Below are positions 15,383-24,575 of a stretch of DNA of 24,586 bases, one piece after another. This DNA is from CAYZEZ01 sp964477295. Lineage in GTDB: Bacteria > Bacteroidota > Bacteroidia > Bacteroidales > SM23-62. A program made the position numbers and the translations under genes. The notes below the pieces were generated by a model. That model saw only the letters and a list, made by a program, of their open reading frames with translations, ran no database searches and was not told the DNA's origin. Location: positions 1 to 24,586 of the forward strand of contig CAYZEZ010000029.1 of the NCBI GenBank assembly GCA_964477295.1, read 5' to 3'. The stretch's first letter is position 1. Every line of letters starts with the position of its first letter.

Positions 15383-15475
15383 TTGACTAAATTGAGCTAA
15401 AATTTTTAATTAGTAATTGTCTCTTATAGGGGGTAATTCTAGTCAATTTAGCTCATTTTAGTTCAATTTAGCTCA
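15383..15475. terminator. Probable bidirectional terminator built from inverted and direct repeats
   Basis: Between convergent genes, 15383-15401 (TTGACTAAATTGAGCTAAA) is the inverse of 15447-15466 with one mismatch and one bulged base, giving an arm of about 19 bp. The motif TCAATTTAGCTCA then recurs directly (15443-15455 and 15463-15475), allowing alternative pairings. The arms are A/T-rich rather than G/C-rich, so this is not a textbook intrinsic terminator, but the position suits one serving both strands. Confidence 0.5.
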
Positions 15476-15482
15476 TCTCCTT

Positions 15483-15683
15483 TTAGTCCATTTCTTCATA
15501 ATCAACATATTCTCCATCTTCTTTTGAGAACCGCTTCTTCTGTTTCACTGTCTGTGTGAATTTGACTTCTTTTTTCTTCTTATCCTCCGGTTTCCCAAAG
15601 AAAAACGGCACAATATACCTGTCCAGTATCCTGATTAGATAATAGATGACAATAATAATCAGTATTACCCGTACAATTCCCAC
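15483..15683 (-). CDS. Small membrane protein, DUF4834-like
   Basis: This 66-residue protein has one N-terminal membrane helix (about 4-18, IVRVILIIIVIYYLI) followed by a basic-then-acidic cytoplasmic tail ending EYVDYEEMD. The helix, the FFFGKPEDKKKK junction and the charged tail match the DUF4834 family common in Bacteroidota, whose function is unknown. The start appears to be GTG at 15681-15683; no in-frame ATG precedes it. It is the last gene of the minus-strand group, 121 bases after the DUF5723-type gene. Confidence 0.65.
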   Translation of the reverse strand: MGIVRVILIIIVIYYLIRILDRYIVPFFFGKPEDKKKKEVKFTQTVKQKKRFSKEDGEYVDYEEMD

Positions 15684-15804
15684 GCATTCAAAATAAGACT
15701 ATAAAAGTAGGAATAATTTGACACTGAACAACACGCAACCTTTACCATGCAATATGTAAACCGTTGGCTGGGGCCCCCGGCAATTGCTATCCATAAAATC
15801 TTTG

Positions 15805-17283
15805 TTAGTCGATCAGCGGTTTGTCTCTGAGTTTTTTCGGGATCTTCGCACAACCCCAGACAATATTCATCCCAAACCTGAAGTTAAAAGAATTAATGGT
15901 TTGTGGTAAAAGGTATGCACCAGGACCCTGGTCGGTAATAAAATACAGATTGAACGGACCAGCTCGAAGAGATAAGCCCAGTCCCAAATTTGCATAATAA
16001 TTGCCAATTATTGAATAAGAGAGAGAAAGGCTGAACATCCGGATGGGCTGAACATTGGCAGAAAAGGTAAACTGGTTATACATTTTATAATTATAGATCT
16101 TAATCCTGTCGACAACACCAACTCTCAGCCATTCGAGCGGTTCATAGGCAACTCCCAGGTAAGCCTTGCCTGTCATCATGGAGGTATAAGGGCTCCTGGT
16201 AACCGTTATATCAAGCTGATTGGTTAAACTATCGAGCAATTCATCACCAAAGCTGGATCCTCCATCCGACCCTTTGCCACCGAAAAGTGTAGAGCTCGGA
16301 TCAACTTCGACTCCTTCAAAAACAAAACGGCCGTTCTGCTCCAACGTATAACTCTCTTTTCTCCACCGGATGAATCCCAGGTCATTCACCGAGGCGGAAA
16401 CCGACAGGAAATCAATGGGTCTGTATTGAAAGCCAAAGTCTACAGCAAACCCGGGATTCCCGGTACCCAAAGGGACTCCTGTGTTATTCTTAATAAAATC
16501 AACAGGATTCCCAAATTCAGGGAAATCAAGGCTTGCGCTATCCATAATGGCATGTCCTTCCTTATCCACCGGGATTTCAAGAAAGGGAGCTGTGGCACGG
16601 AATATCGAATTAGATTTAATTTCCCACTCAAATTCTTCCGTTTTTAGCGAAATATCTGTTCCTTTTGTAGATAAATTGGCAAGGCCAAGCAATAATTTCC
16701 CTCTTACGCCTACCGAAAGGTTGTCTTCATACTGATATGAAAAACCCAGTGCCATTTCATGATAAGCCCGCACATCCACACCCATTCCTCCAAAACTGAA
16801 ACGATCCTGGTTTCTGTTCATGTTGAGTGCGAACTCCATAAAATCCCTGGTAAACCGGAAATCCTGCTCCACTCTGGTTGTCCAGTCAAGCGTAAAATAA
16901 AACTTATCTTTTCTCCATCCTATCGATATTGGATCAACTCCCAGATCAAACCTGATAATGTTCAGATCGCGCAATGATGCTATGAACGCATCCTTGTCAC
17001 CGGTAGGATGCATAAAGGTTATCATCTGATCCAGGTCACTGTCATATTTGAATATATCGCTGTATTGAATCCCATTGGATTCAACATTAAGGTTTAAGGG
17101 CGATAACAATGGAAATCCCACATGCCCGTTACACTGGGGCTGAAAGGCAGGATTAAGTTGATTGGCCTGGGGAATCCCATACATGTGGTAAAATGTTGAA
17201 CTCACCTGTCCATAGGCAGGCGTTGCCAGATACAATAAACCTGCAATGAAAAGAGGAAAACAATATTTTAAACATCTTATCAT
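15805..17283 (-). CDS. DUF5723-type outer-membrane beta-barrel protein
   Basis: This exported protein of about 492 residues starts at the ATG at 17281-17283. That start gives a clean signal peptide (IRCLKYCFPLFIAGLLYLA, then ATPAYG/QVSS); the longer frame from 17367 overlaps the upstream lipoprotein gene. The mature N-terminus STFYHMYGIPQANQLNPAF, the repeated alternating aromatic strands, and GFQYRPIDFLSVSASVNDLG suit a Bacteroidota outer-membrane barrel of the DUF5723/PorV-like kind. The function is not known. It begins 25 bases after the lipoprotein gene, so the two are probably co-transcribed and may act together at the surface. Confidence 0.75.
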   Translation of the reverse strand: MIRCLKYCFPLFIAGLLYLATPAYGQVSSTFYHMYGIPQANQLNPAFQPQCNGHVGFPLLSPLNLNVESNGIQYSDIFKYDSDLDQMITFMHPTGDKDAFIASLRDLNIIRFDLGVDPISIGWRKDKFYFTLDWTTRVEQDFRFTRDFMEFALNMNRNQDRFSFGGMGVDVRAYHEMALGFSYQYEDNLSVGVRGKLLLGLANLSTKGTDISLKTEEFEWEIKSNSIFRATAPFLEIPVDKEGHAIMDSASLDFPEFGNPVDFIKNNTGVPLGTGNPGFAVDFGFQYRPIDFLSVSASVNDLGFIRWRKESYTLEQNGRFVFEGVEVDPSSTLFGGKGSDGGSSFGDELLDSLTNQLDITVTRSPYTSMMTGKAYLGVAYEPLEWLRVGVVDRIKIYNYKMYNQFTFSANVQPIRMFSLSLSYSIIGNYYANLGLGLSLRAGPFNLYFITDQGPGAYLLPQTINSFNFRFGMNIVWGCAKIPKKLRDKPLID

Positions 17284-17308
17284 ATCATGAAGATTTTTAG
17301 ATCTGTGA

Positions 17309-18967
17309 CTAGTTACCGCCCGTACTTTCAATTTTTGCATCCAGTGAAAGGGAAACCCTGAAATCAATCGAATAATGAGAGTAAAGCTTCACTGGTGTCT
17401 GCCCCTCGTCTGTACTTTCAATGGTTGCATTGATGATCAGGTACTTAGTCTCTTTAACTGCTTCAAAATTATCAGATACAACATGCACAGTTACTTCCTC
17501 TTCAGAGGGTAATGTGACAATCCCGTTAACAACATTCCCCGAAGGTAAAATGTTCGTGTTGTCAGCATTGAACAGCGAATCCAGAACATTATATGCCGAA
17601 TCAACCATTAAAACCTGCAAATTAATATCGATCGGCATCCAGTTTGTTGTTAATATCTTGATTTCCAGTGAATTAATTTCAAAATCCATCTGCTCAACAT
17701 TAAAACCAGTCAGGGAAAATTCTACAGTATCTTCCAATTTAAAATCCTCAATCCTGATATTCAGGGGCAATTCAATCTCGTAATCGACCGACAGCTTGCT
17801 GGTATCCAACACAAAATTCCCGGTCAGATCGCTTCCGGGAGGATTGGTCAGGGCGCTTGCACTAAACCTGAACTGGCTGATATTACTGTTTGTCAATTCG
17901 TTCAGGTTACTGATAGTGCTGTCAACCTGTATGGTAGTCGTTATAGTCTTGCCGAGTTCATTTAATTTCGGAGCCTTAATTATAAATGGAGTAGAACCGG
18001 GTTCAAATTCCAGATCAATGGTTGTATTTGTAGATGCGTAATATGCAGAAACATTATAAAGGTCAATACCTATGGGAACACCAACTGAATTATCGACAAT
18101 CAGCCTGAACCTTGGATTTTCGAAATATATTATACCTGAAAAATCACCTGCAAATAACTCAAAGTCAAACACTTCATCTTCAATCAGGGTAGTGTCATAA
18201 TCCCCTACTGATCCATAAACAACCTCGTATTCGATTTCCTCAAACGATTTTGTCATGCTGACATATTCACCCGCCGTGATGTCTTCTCCTGAATTTATCA
18301 TATAATAAACAAAGTCAATAACCAGGTAAGAAGTGTCGGGATTGGTTTCATTATCCAGGTAAACCCAGTAACCATCGAGAGGTATCAGGTCTTCATTTGT
18401 AAAATCACCTGAAGCATCGCTGATAATCGTCTCCTTATAATAAGGCTGGCCATCTTTTTTGATGTTTTCGGAATAGGATGTCAATATCCCCTTGTGCTTC
18501 AATGTTGACCGGGTTCGATTCCGTAAAAATCCGTGCTTTATATAAACACTGTCAACCTGCCCTTTGTCTCCAAAGGAAAACGGATAATGCTTTGATATCA
18601 TGTGAGGTATGGTATCTCCGGGATTCCCCAATGTAGCAGCTGCAACATCGTAAGGATAATCATAATAAATCTGTATAAATTGCTGATCCGGTATTTTGAT
18701 CCAATCAGCCGCAGTGATATCATCCAGGTGTTCACGAAAAGCTATATAAATAAGATCATTTGAATCCGTATAGATCATTCCTGTTGAATCAGCATTGGCC
18801 AGGATGTCCTCAATTGACAGGGCTCCATAGGCTACAGGGCCGGTAAATGAAGGTTCATATAATATATCTGTATTATAATCCTTGGTAAACTCATCCGGAA
18901 CACATGCCCACAGTACAAGTAAAACAACTGAAATAAATAATATTAACAACTTCCCTTTATGATTCAT
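17309..18967 (-). CDS. Large surface or periplasmic lipoprotein of unknown function
   Basis: This is a 552-residue lipoprotein: hydrophobic signal (about 6-20) and lipobox LWAC with C22 as the acylated residue. The mature part is acidic, rich in Thr, Ser, Asp and Ile with predicted beta strands, for example repeated 'stand-alone' strand segments around 280-420, and it has no enzyme motif I recognise. The acidic start of the mature chain (VPDEFTKDYNTD) would be compatible with surface export in Bacteroidota, but this is uncertain. It precedes the DUF5723-type barrel by 25 bases. The pairing suggests a barrel-lipoprotein assembly, an inference from context only. Confidence 0.7.
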   Translation of the reverse strand: MNHKGKLLILFISVVLLVLWACVPDEFTKDYNTDILYEPSFTGPVAYGALSIEDILANADSTGMIYTDSNDLIYIAFREHLDDITAADWIKIPDQQFIQIYYDYPYDVAAATLGNPGDTIPHMISKHYPFSFGDKGQVDSVYIKHGFLRNRTRSTLKHKGILTSYSENIKKDGQPYYKETIISDASGDFTNEDLIPLDGYWVYLDNETNPDTSYLVIDFVYYMINSGEDITAGEYVSMTKSFEEIEYEVVYGSVGDYDTTLIEDEVFDFELFAGDFSGIIYFENPRFRLIVDNSVGVPIGIDLYNVSAYYASTNTTIDLEFEPGSTPFIIKAPKLNELGKTITTTIQVDSTISNLNELTNSNISQFRFSASALTNPPGSDLTGNFVLDTSKLSVDYEIELPLNIRIEDFKLEDTVEFSLTGFNVEQMDFEINSLEIKILTTNWMPIDINLQVLMVDSAYNVLDSLFNADNTNILPSGNVVNGIVTLPSEEEVTVHVVSDNFEAVKETKYLIINATIESTDEGQTPVKLYSHYSIDFRVSLSLDAKIESTGGN

Positions 18968-19062
18968 GTTAATTTATATTGATGTTGCCAGTTAAAGGTT
19001 ACCAGGTACTGTTTCACCTCGAACCTAGAACCCCGTAACCAGAGACTATTTTCTTAATTCTT
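18968..19062. other. Short gap, no recognised signal
   Basis: This is the 95-base gap between the 920-residue protein gene and the lipoprotein gene on the minus strand. It holds degenerate pieces such as GAACCTAGAACCCCGTAACC (about 19021-19040), but no clear promoter or terminator. Confidence 0.3.
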
Positions 19063-21825
19063 TCATTGTACGGAGTAATTATATAAAAAGTTATGATCAC
19101 TTCCAACTAACAGATTGAATTTACTGGTTGATTTACTGAGATATCCAATTGAAAACAGGGTTGATCCACTCAGCGGGAATCCCTTATATAACGATCCATC
19201 ATTGTTTATTAGATAGATTTTGCTGTTTTCCGGCGAAACTACTCCAATCTTAATATCTGTACCGGAAAACTGGTATAATAACGGTGGCTGATTAATACGG
19301 GTCCTGAATGAATAATTAAACAGTTGTTTTTTATTGTATGAATACACCCTCATTTCACTGCCATCCAGAAAGATGAACTCCTTTTTTCCATTTCCATTTA
19401 TGTCAGCATACTCAAAATAATGGTCACCGCTGAAATCTCCCAGCACCAATTCTTCCGAAGTCCCATCCAGGTATATAAAGTGCACATGTCCAGTGGTATC
19501 AGTAATAACAAAACGGGGCTGAACACCTGTGGTATTGCCCTCAAAGCTAAAATCGTTATTAGGTGATACCGGGAAGTGGTCAGTGACCGGGATCCTTGTT
19601 TTTCCTTTTCTGTTAAGTATGTAAACCTTTAATAAATCAGCAAATACAATATAATCCCTGTCGCGGAGCCGGAAATGTTGAACCGTTTGCTGAACCACAT
19701 GATCGCTCCGGTCGAATTCCCAACCCTTAATAATCTTCCCTTCCTTATCATAAGCATATATTTTCTGATCTTCGGTAGCAACAAATAACCTGTAATTCCT
19801 GCTTTGTTCATAATCAAATACGGCGAGCCCATTGGTTGCAAAAGAGCGTAATTGTACCGGATATTTTTCTACCGGGTTTCCGTTTCTGTCAATCAGGTAT
19901 ATCTTCTCTTTCGTATTAAACAGGAATTGTAATTTTCCGTTTTTATAAAAATCAATCTGGTAGACATCACCCATGATTTTACCATCTATTTTCTGTTTCC
20001 AGAGAATTCGTCCCGAATTATTCAATAAATATATATTATTCCCCGTGTCCTGAACAAATATTTCTTTGTCGCGGGTGTAATGGTTGGTAACCAGAGTGGG
20101 TTTGATCCGGATTGGCTGCTCCAGGCGGCTTTCCCACACAGTCTGTGGTTCCTTTTGTATCTCCTGCCTGTATTTAATAAACAGGTTATTATATAACAGG
20201 TCTCCTTCAACTGTAACCTGAAATGCAAAAGCATGAAATTTATCAATCTGATCTTGTTTCTTTTGTAGTTTTTCAACAATATCTTCCCTTAGATATTTAT
20301 TCATCAGGTCAAACGACCTGGATATATCCAGATAAACATAAATATTAGACCGGGAAGACAAATAATTTGATAATTTATGAAACTCCAGGTCACTTCTCAA
20401 ATTACTTCTGAGCAGATTTGAGTGAACGTATTTTGAAAGAGCCTGAACAGAATTCCCAAATATCAGGTAGTTTTCGAAAAAGGTGAAATAATTATTTTTA
20501 GTACCCTGATAAATATCTCCTAAAATTAATCTGGCCAGGTTGCTGACAGGAAATTCATAGATCACCAGGTCAATACCATCATCCAGTTTATAAATATTCC
20601 TGTATGAATTCACATCTACCTTGTCTTTTTCAGCTATTTTCTCCAGCAATTCATTCAGCTTATCTTCTGCAACGCTGCGACCGATGGTCTTAAATACTAA
20701 AAAAGTATTCTGATCCCAATCATAATTCTTTATATCAGTGATCACAATACCTGCCTCATTATCTATGAAAGTACCGAACGCCTGTTCAATATTAATATTA
20801 TATTTGCTATTAACAGACTGAATATCATTAACATACTGAATTCCATCATGTGTTTGAATATACTGGTTATACTTCTCTTTAAACACTTCATAATGGTCGA
20901 ACCCGTATATTATAGCCCCGGCTACCTGATCAGGGATGGCTTCCTCCATATCAATTTTTTGTGGTTCCTGATCCAGGAAAAGGCTGAGGTATTCATCTGC
21001 CTGGATATCTGTTAATGTAAATCCGTTAAACAACAAAGCATCCTCCCGGATACTCAAATCGAGTTCAGACCATGCAGCAAACCGTGCAATTTTCTGAGCT
21101 GAACTCCTGTAAGGATCCTTAAAGAGCGACGAAAGCATTTCAGCAAATCTCTTGTAATTCAGATAAATATTGGCCTCAACATTTTTCCCGGCCGAGTTGG
21201 TCAGCTGGATGAAATTGGGGAGCTCTGTGATGCTTTTATTGATATCCAACTGGCGAATGGCTTCCTCAACCAATATACCGGAAGGACTGAGAATAATCAA
21301 CCCATGAGTAAATGCAAGTGACCATTTATGTTTATTACCGCTTCCATGAATGTCATATATTTTCACATTTGAATATCTCCTTTCCGAAATACTTCCCCCA
21401 TCACTTATCACCTGCTGGATGAACTGGAGTATTTGCCTTTCATTCTGAATATTGATCAGGGGGACATACATAATATATTCATATTTTTCCCTTCCCGATT
21501 TATGCAATGAAAAGGTTAACTTTTCCCGCTTATATAACTCTTCAACCTGGGGATTGGTCCTGATCAGAGAATCCATCATGATCAACTGAGTATTTACCTG
21601 GCCAAGTGCGGGAAACAGGGTTAATCCATCCCAAATCTCATTATGCTCCAAAACCGTAATTAAATCCTGGTCCATATCGGGACTGATCATTATAAGCGCA
21701 GCATCCTGAGGAATGGCCATTAAGGTATCTGCATGATTAATATTGGTTCGCTTCAGTCCAAAATAACCAACCAGTAAAACGGCAACAAAGGCAACAACAA
21801 TAATCCAGATCAGAGGTTTCTTCAT
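19063..21825 (-). CDS. Membrane-anchored protein with C-terminal beta-propeller repeats
   Basis: This is a 920-residue protein with one N-terminal membrane helix (about 5-25, no lipobox), so it is anchored in the inner membrane with the bulk in the periplasm. Residues about 30-560 form a large region resembling DUF3352-type proteins (TLMAIPQDAALIMISPD near the start). Residues about 585-920 hold repeated propeller blades of PQQ-like and FG-GAP-like type: DTGNNIYLLNNSGRILW, EKIYLIDRNGNPV, DQKIYAYDKEGKIIKGW, ADINGNGKKEFIFLDG, SKIYLINNDGSLYKGFP. The latter resemble BamB-like scaffold propellers rather than quinoprotein enzymes, since no catalytic residues are evident. Expected role: protein-protein scaffold in the envelope; the exact function is unknown. 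Confidence 0.65.
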   Translation of the reverse strand: MKKPLIWIIVVAFVAVLLVGYFGLKRTNINHADTLMAIPQDAALIMISPDMDQDLITVLEHNEIWDGLTLFPALGQVNTQLIMMDSLIRTNPQVEELYKREKLTFSLHKSGREKYEYIMYVPLINIQNERQILQFIQQVISDGGSISERRYSNVKIYDIHGSGNKHKWSLAFTHGLIILSPSGILVEEAIRQLDINKSITELPNFIQLTNSAGKNVEANIYLNYKRFAEMLSSLFKDPYRSSAQKIARFAAWSELDLSIREDALLFNGFTLTDIQADEYLSLFLDQEPQKIDMEEAIPDQVAGAIIYGFDHYEVFKEKYNQYIQTHDGIQYVNDIQSVNSKYNINIEQAFGTFIDNEAGIVITDIKNYDWDQNTFLVFKTIGRSVAEDKLNELLEKIAEKDKVDVNSYRNIYKLDDGIDLVIYEFPVSNLARLILGDIYQGTKNNYFTFFENYLIFGNSVQALSKYVHSNLLRSNLRSDLEFHKLSNYLSSRSNIYVYLDISRSFDLMNKYLREDIVEKLQKKQDQIDKFHAFAFQVTVEGDLLYNNLFIKYRQEIQKEPQTVWESRLEQPIRIKPTLVTNHYTRDKEIFVQDTGNNIYLLNNSGRILWKQKIDGKIMGDVYQIDFYKNGKLQFLFNTKEKIYLIDRNGNPVEKYPVQLRSFATNGLAVFDYEQSRNYRLFVATEDQKIYAYDKEGKIIKGWEFDRSDHVVQQTVQHFRLRDRDYIVFADLLKVYILNRKGKTRIPVTDHFPVSPNNDFSFEGNTTGVQPRFVITDTTGHVHFIYLDGTSEELVLGDFSGDHYFEYADINGNGKKEFIFLDGSEMRVYSYNKKQLFNYSFRTRINQPPLLYQFSGTDIKIGVVSPENSKIYLINNDGSLYKGFPLSGSTLFSIGYLSKSTSKFNLLVGSDHNFLYNYSVQ

Positions 21826-22190
21826 ACTATATCATATCTATTTAGAATTGCGAACCTGATTAACCTATAAATATAATAGTTACTTCATACAGGTATAATC
21901 ATAAAATTGTTAGTAACCCCCCCGCGAATGTCCTATATTCCCTGTAATTACAAGACAAGTCGTTCTATTTTTGTTAATATTTTTTTTGATGAGCTATCGA
22001 AACTCCCCGCCCCGTACGGTGAGAAACTGGCATCTTGTTGGATAAATATTTTGTGCCTGCTTCCCCTGCAACAGGCAGCGGGGTTTGCGCTCGCAGGATT
22101 TTTTTTAAGGATACCTATTGGAATGATTTTTGTGTAAATTTAAGGTTTACCTGTTTTTAACTTTTTTCAGGCTCCAAAAGTGCTTTCAAT
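21826..22190 (+). promoter_or_regulatory. Divergent intergenic region / structured leader of the TonB-dependent receptor gene
   Basis: This 365-base gap lies between divergent genes. The first 80 bases are AT-rich and probably carry the minus-strand promoter. From about 22005 the sequence is GC-richer and ends in a terminator-shaped structure (22056-22106). An open frame at 21907-22137 has no recognisable family and is not believed. No known riboswitch class could be matched by eye; a haem- or iron-responsive element would be plausible given the downstream gene, but none is evident. Confidence 0.35.
22056..22106 (+). terminator. Possible intrinsic terminator or attenuator ahead of the TonB-dependent receptor
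   Basis: CCTGC (22056-22060) can pair with GCAGG (22093-22097), enclosing CCCC (22063-22066) with GGGG (22080-22083). Alternative pairs such as GCCTG/CAGGC also exist. An eight-T run follows at 22099-22106. No plus-strand gene lies upstream for 6.7 kb, so if it works it would attenuate a leader transcript of the receptor gene. Confidence 0.4.
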
Positions 22191-24575
22191 ATGTCCCTGC
22201 AACGAATTACTATTTTCATTGGTGTAATTTTAATTGGCGTTAATGGTTTTTCCCAGGAAATTGAAATCAGAAACCAGAAAACCGGTAACCCGATTGAAAA
22301 TGTTGCCCTTTACAATTCTTCAAGAACGGTCTCCACCTTATCTGATGAAAATGGGAAAGCAGATTTGTCCGGTTTTTCGCGACAAGACAGCATATATTTC
22401 CAGCATCCATCCTATAAACCATTGGCCAGCACCAAATCCCAATTAATCAGCAAGTCAATGATCATTCAATTAAGCGAAAGGTCAATCCTGATGGATGAAT
22501 TTGTCATTTCAGCCTTTAAGGAAAAAGAAAAAAGGAATGAATTGCCCTTCATGGTTGATGTGCTTGAGCCGGAAACGATCGATCAATCATCTTATCAGAC
22601 CGCTGCCGATATTTTGCAGGAGAGCGGAAATGTTTTTATTCAAAAGAGCCAGGGAGGAGGAGGCAGTCCTGTTTTGCGCGGTTTCGAAGCAAATAAAGTA
22701 CTGCTGGTAATAGATGGAGTGAGAATGAACAATGCAATCTACCGGAGCGGCCATCTTCAAAATTCCATCACCATAGATAATAGTATTCTGGATCGTATAG
22801 AAATACTGTTCGGCCCGTCATCTGTTGTGTATGGCAGCAGCGCACTGGGGGGAGTAATCCATTATTACACCCGCTCGCCCGAATTTTCTGCATTCAGGGT
22901 AAACACATATGCTCAATACGCTTCCGCAAACAATAGTAAGGCTATCCATGCCGACCTGAATATCGGGAAAAAGAAAGTCGCCGATCTGTTAAGTATAACT
23001 TATCATGATTTTGGCGATATCAGGACCGGGAGAAACAGAAAAAGCAATTTTGGAGATTGGGGATTAACCAATCATTATGTGAAACAGGTAAACGGTACCG
23101 ACAGCACTTTTCTTAATCCGGATCCTGAGATTCAGAAAAATACAGGTTATCAGCAACTGGATCTCCTGAATAAGATACGTCTGCAACTCTCGGAAAATTT
23201 TGAATTTGAACTGAACACACAATTCTCAACATCATCAAATATTGACCGTTACGACCAGTTGAATAATTACGATGGAGATGACCTGGATTACGCTGAATGG
23301 TATTATGGTCCTCAAAACAGGCTCCTGGCAGCTCTTGTTACACATTATATGAAGGAAAACAGGTTATTTACCAACCTGACAGCGACAATGGCCTGGCAAA
23401 GGATTGATGAAGACAGGATCAGCCGGCGTTTTCGTGCAGACGAAAGGCTTTTCCAGGAAGAAGACATTTCCGTGTATCAAATTAATCTTGACATGTTTAA
23501 GTTGATCGGAAAAGATCATCATTTTCATTATGGGTTGGATTTCAATTACAACGACGTTCAATCCGGCGCTTTTTATTCAAACATCCTTAACGGGGAAAGG
23601 CGGACTGCACAAACCAGGTATCCGGATGGAGGCAGCAATACTCACTCATTCTCTGTCTATGGAAATTATAAATGGAATATCAGCAGTAAGTTTATCCTGA
23701 ATGGGGGTGCAAGGTATAATTATGAATTCATGGAATCTGCATTTAGCGACACTCTTCTTCCGTTTGATGAGATCCGTATAAACAACGGTGCACTGACCGG
23801 AAGCGCAAGCCTTGTTTATCATCCGTCACAAACATGGCAGCTGAATGCCATAGCATCTACCGGATTCAGGAATCCAAATGTGGATGACTATGGAAAGGTA
23901 AGGGCCAAAAACGAATTTATAACAGTCCCGAATGACCAAATAAAACCAGAATATACCTATAACATAGAGCTTGGCATCTCGAAAACCTTTCCGGGTTTCT
24001 TCCGGTTGAATGCAGTGGCATATAATACCTGGCTAACCAATGCAATTGTAAGGCAGGAATCCGGTTTAAATGGCGCTGATTCGCTGTTATATGATGGAAA
24101 ATACTATACCCAAATCACACAATCGAATGCAAGCCAGGCTTTCATTCAGGGTATTTCAGTGACCCTGTTGGATGACATGCAAAACGCATTTTCATTCAGA
24201 AGTACACTTAATCTTACCCGGGGGGAGGATATTACCAATAATGAACCTCTAGCCCATATTCCTCCTGTTTATGGCCGGACATCAGTAGGTTATGACCATA
24301 AAAAAATATCCGGCACTTTTAGTATTGTTTACTGTGGCCTGAAAAAGCCAGACCTTATGTCGCCATATGGTGAGGACAATGAAGATGAAATGCTGGCAGG
24401 AGAAGGATTTCCGTCCTGGACAATTATCAATATAGGATCAGCCTATCAACTGACCAGCAAACTGAGGATACAGGTTTCGATTGAAAATATCCTGGATACA
24501 TTCTATAAGCCATTTGCATCGGGAATTGCCGGACCGGGCAGAAATTTTATCTTTACACTCAGAGCTACCATTTAA
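22191..24575 (+). CDS. TonB-dependent outer-membrane receptor, haem/haemoglobin-receptor type
   Basis: This 794-residue outer-membrane transporter has a signal peptide (about 1-22, ending NGFSQ). A CarboxypepD_reg-like domain follows (about 23-95), then the TonB plug (about 115-232) and a 22-strand-type barrel ending in RNFIFTLRATI with the usual hydrophobic terminal strand. The plug contains GGGSPVLRGFEANKVLLVID, GVRMNNAIYRSGHLQN and GPSSVVYGSSALGGVIHYYT, closest to the haemoglobin/transferrin/lactoferrin receptor group. Specific haem-ligand histidines could not be assigned by eye, so the substrate is tentative; another siderophore or metal complex is possible. The start and stop are both inside the window. 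It stands alone after a structured leader. Confidence 0.82.
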   Translation: MSLQRITIFIGVILIGVNGFSQEIEIRNQKTGNPIENVALYNSSRTVSTLSDENGKADLSGFSRQDSIYFQHPSYKPLASTKSQLISKSMIIQLSERSILMDEFVISAFKEKEKRNELPFMVDVLEPETIDQSSYQTAADILQESGNVFIQKSQGGGGSPVLRGFEANKVLLVIDGVRMNNAIYRSGHLQNSITIDNSILDRIEILFGPSSVVYGSSALGGVIHYYTRSPEFSAFRVNTYAQYASANNSKAIHADLNIGKKKVADLLSITYHDFGDIRTGRNRKSNFGDWGLTNHYVKQVNGTDSTFLNPDPEIQKNTGYQQLDLLNKIRLQLSENFEFELNTQFSTSSNIDRYDQLNNYDGDDLDYAEWYYGPQNRLLAALVTHYMKENRLFTNLTATMAWQRIDEDRISRRFRADERLFQEEDISVYQINLDMFKLIGKDHHFHYGLDFNYNDVQSGAFYSNILNGERRTAQTRYPDGGSNTHSFSVYGNYKWNISSKFILNGGARYNYEFMESAFSDTLLPFDEIRINNGALTGSASLVYHPSQTWQLNAIASTGFRNPNVDDYGKVRAKNEFITVPNDQIKPEYTYNIELGISKTFPGFFRLNAVAYNTWLTNAIVRQESGLNGADSLLYDGKYYTQITQSNASQAFIQGISVTLLDDMQNAFSFRSTLNLTRGEDITNNEPLAHIPPVYGRTSVGYDHKKISGTFSIVYCGLKKPDLMSPYGEDNEDEMLAGEGFPSWTIINIGSAYQLTSKLRIQVSIENILDTFYKPFASGIAGPGRNFIFTLRATI

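Noticed and set aside
15760..15785. GC-rich palindrome GGGGCCCC as a terminator of the DUF5723-type gene
   Set aside because: The extended arms pair poorly and no T-run follows on the minus strand.
21988..22006. Hammerhead-ribozyme-like core (GATGAG...CGAAAC)
   Set aside because: The essential C before UGAUGA is a T, and stem II would be a single base pair.
21907..22137. 76-residue open frame upstream of the receptor gene
   Set aside because: It has no recognisable family, covers a terminator-shaped structure and ends before the true receptor start.
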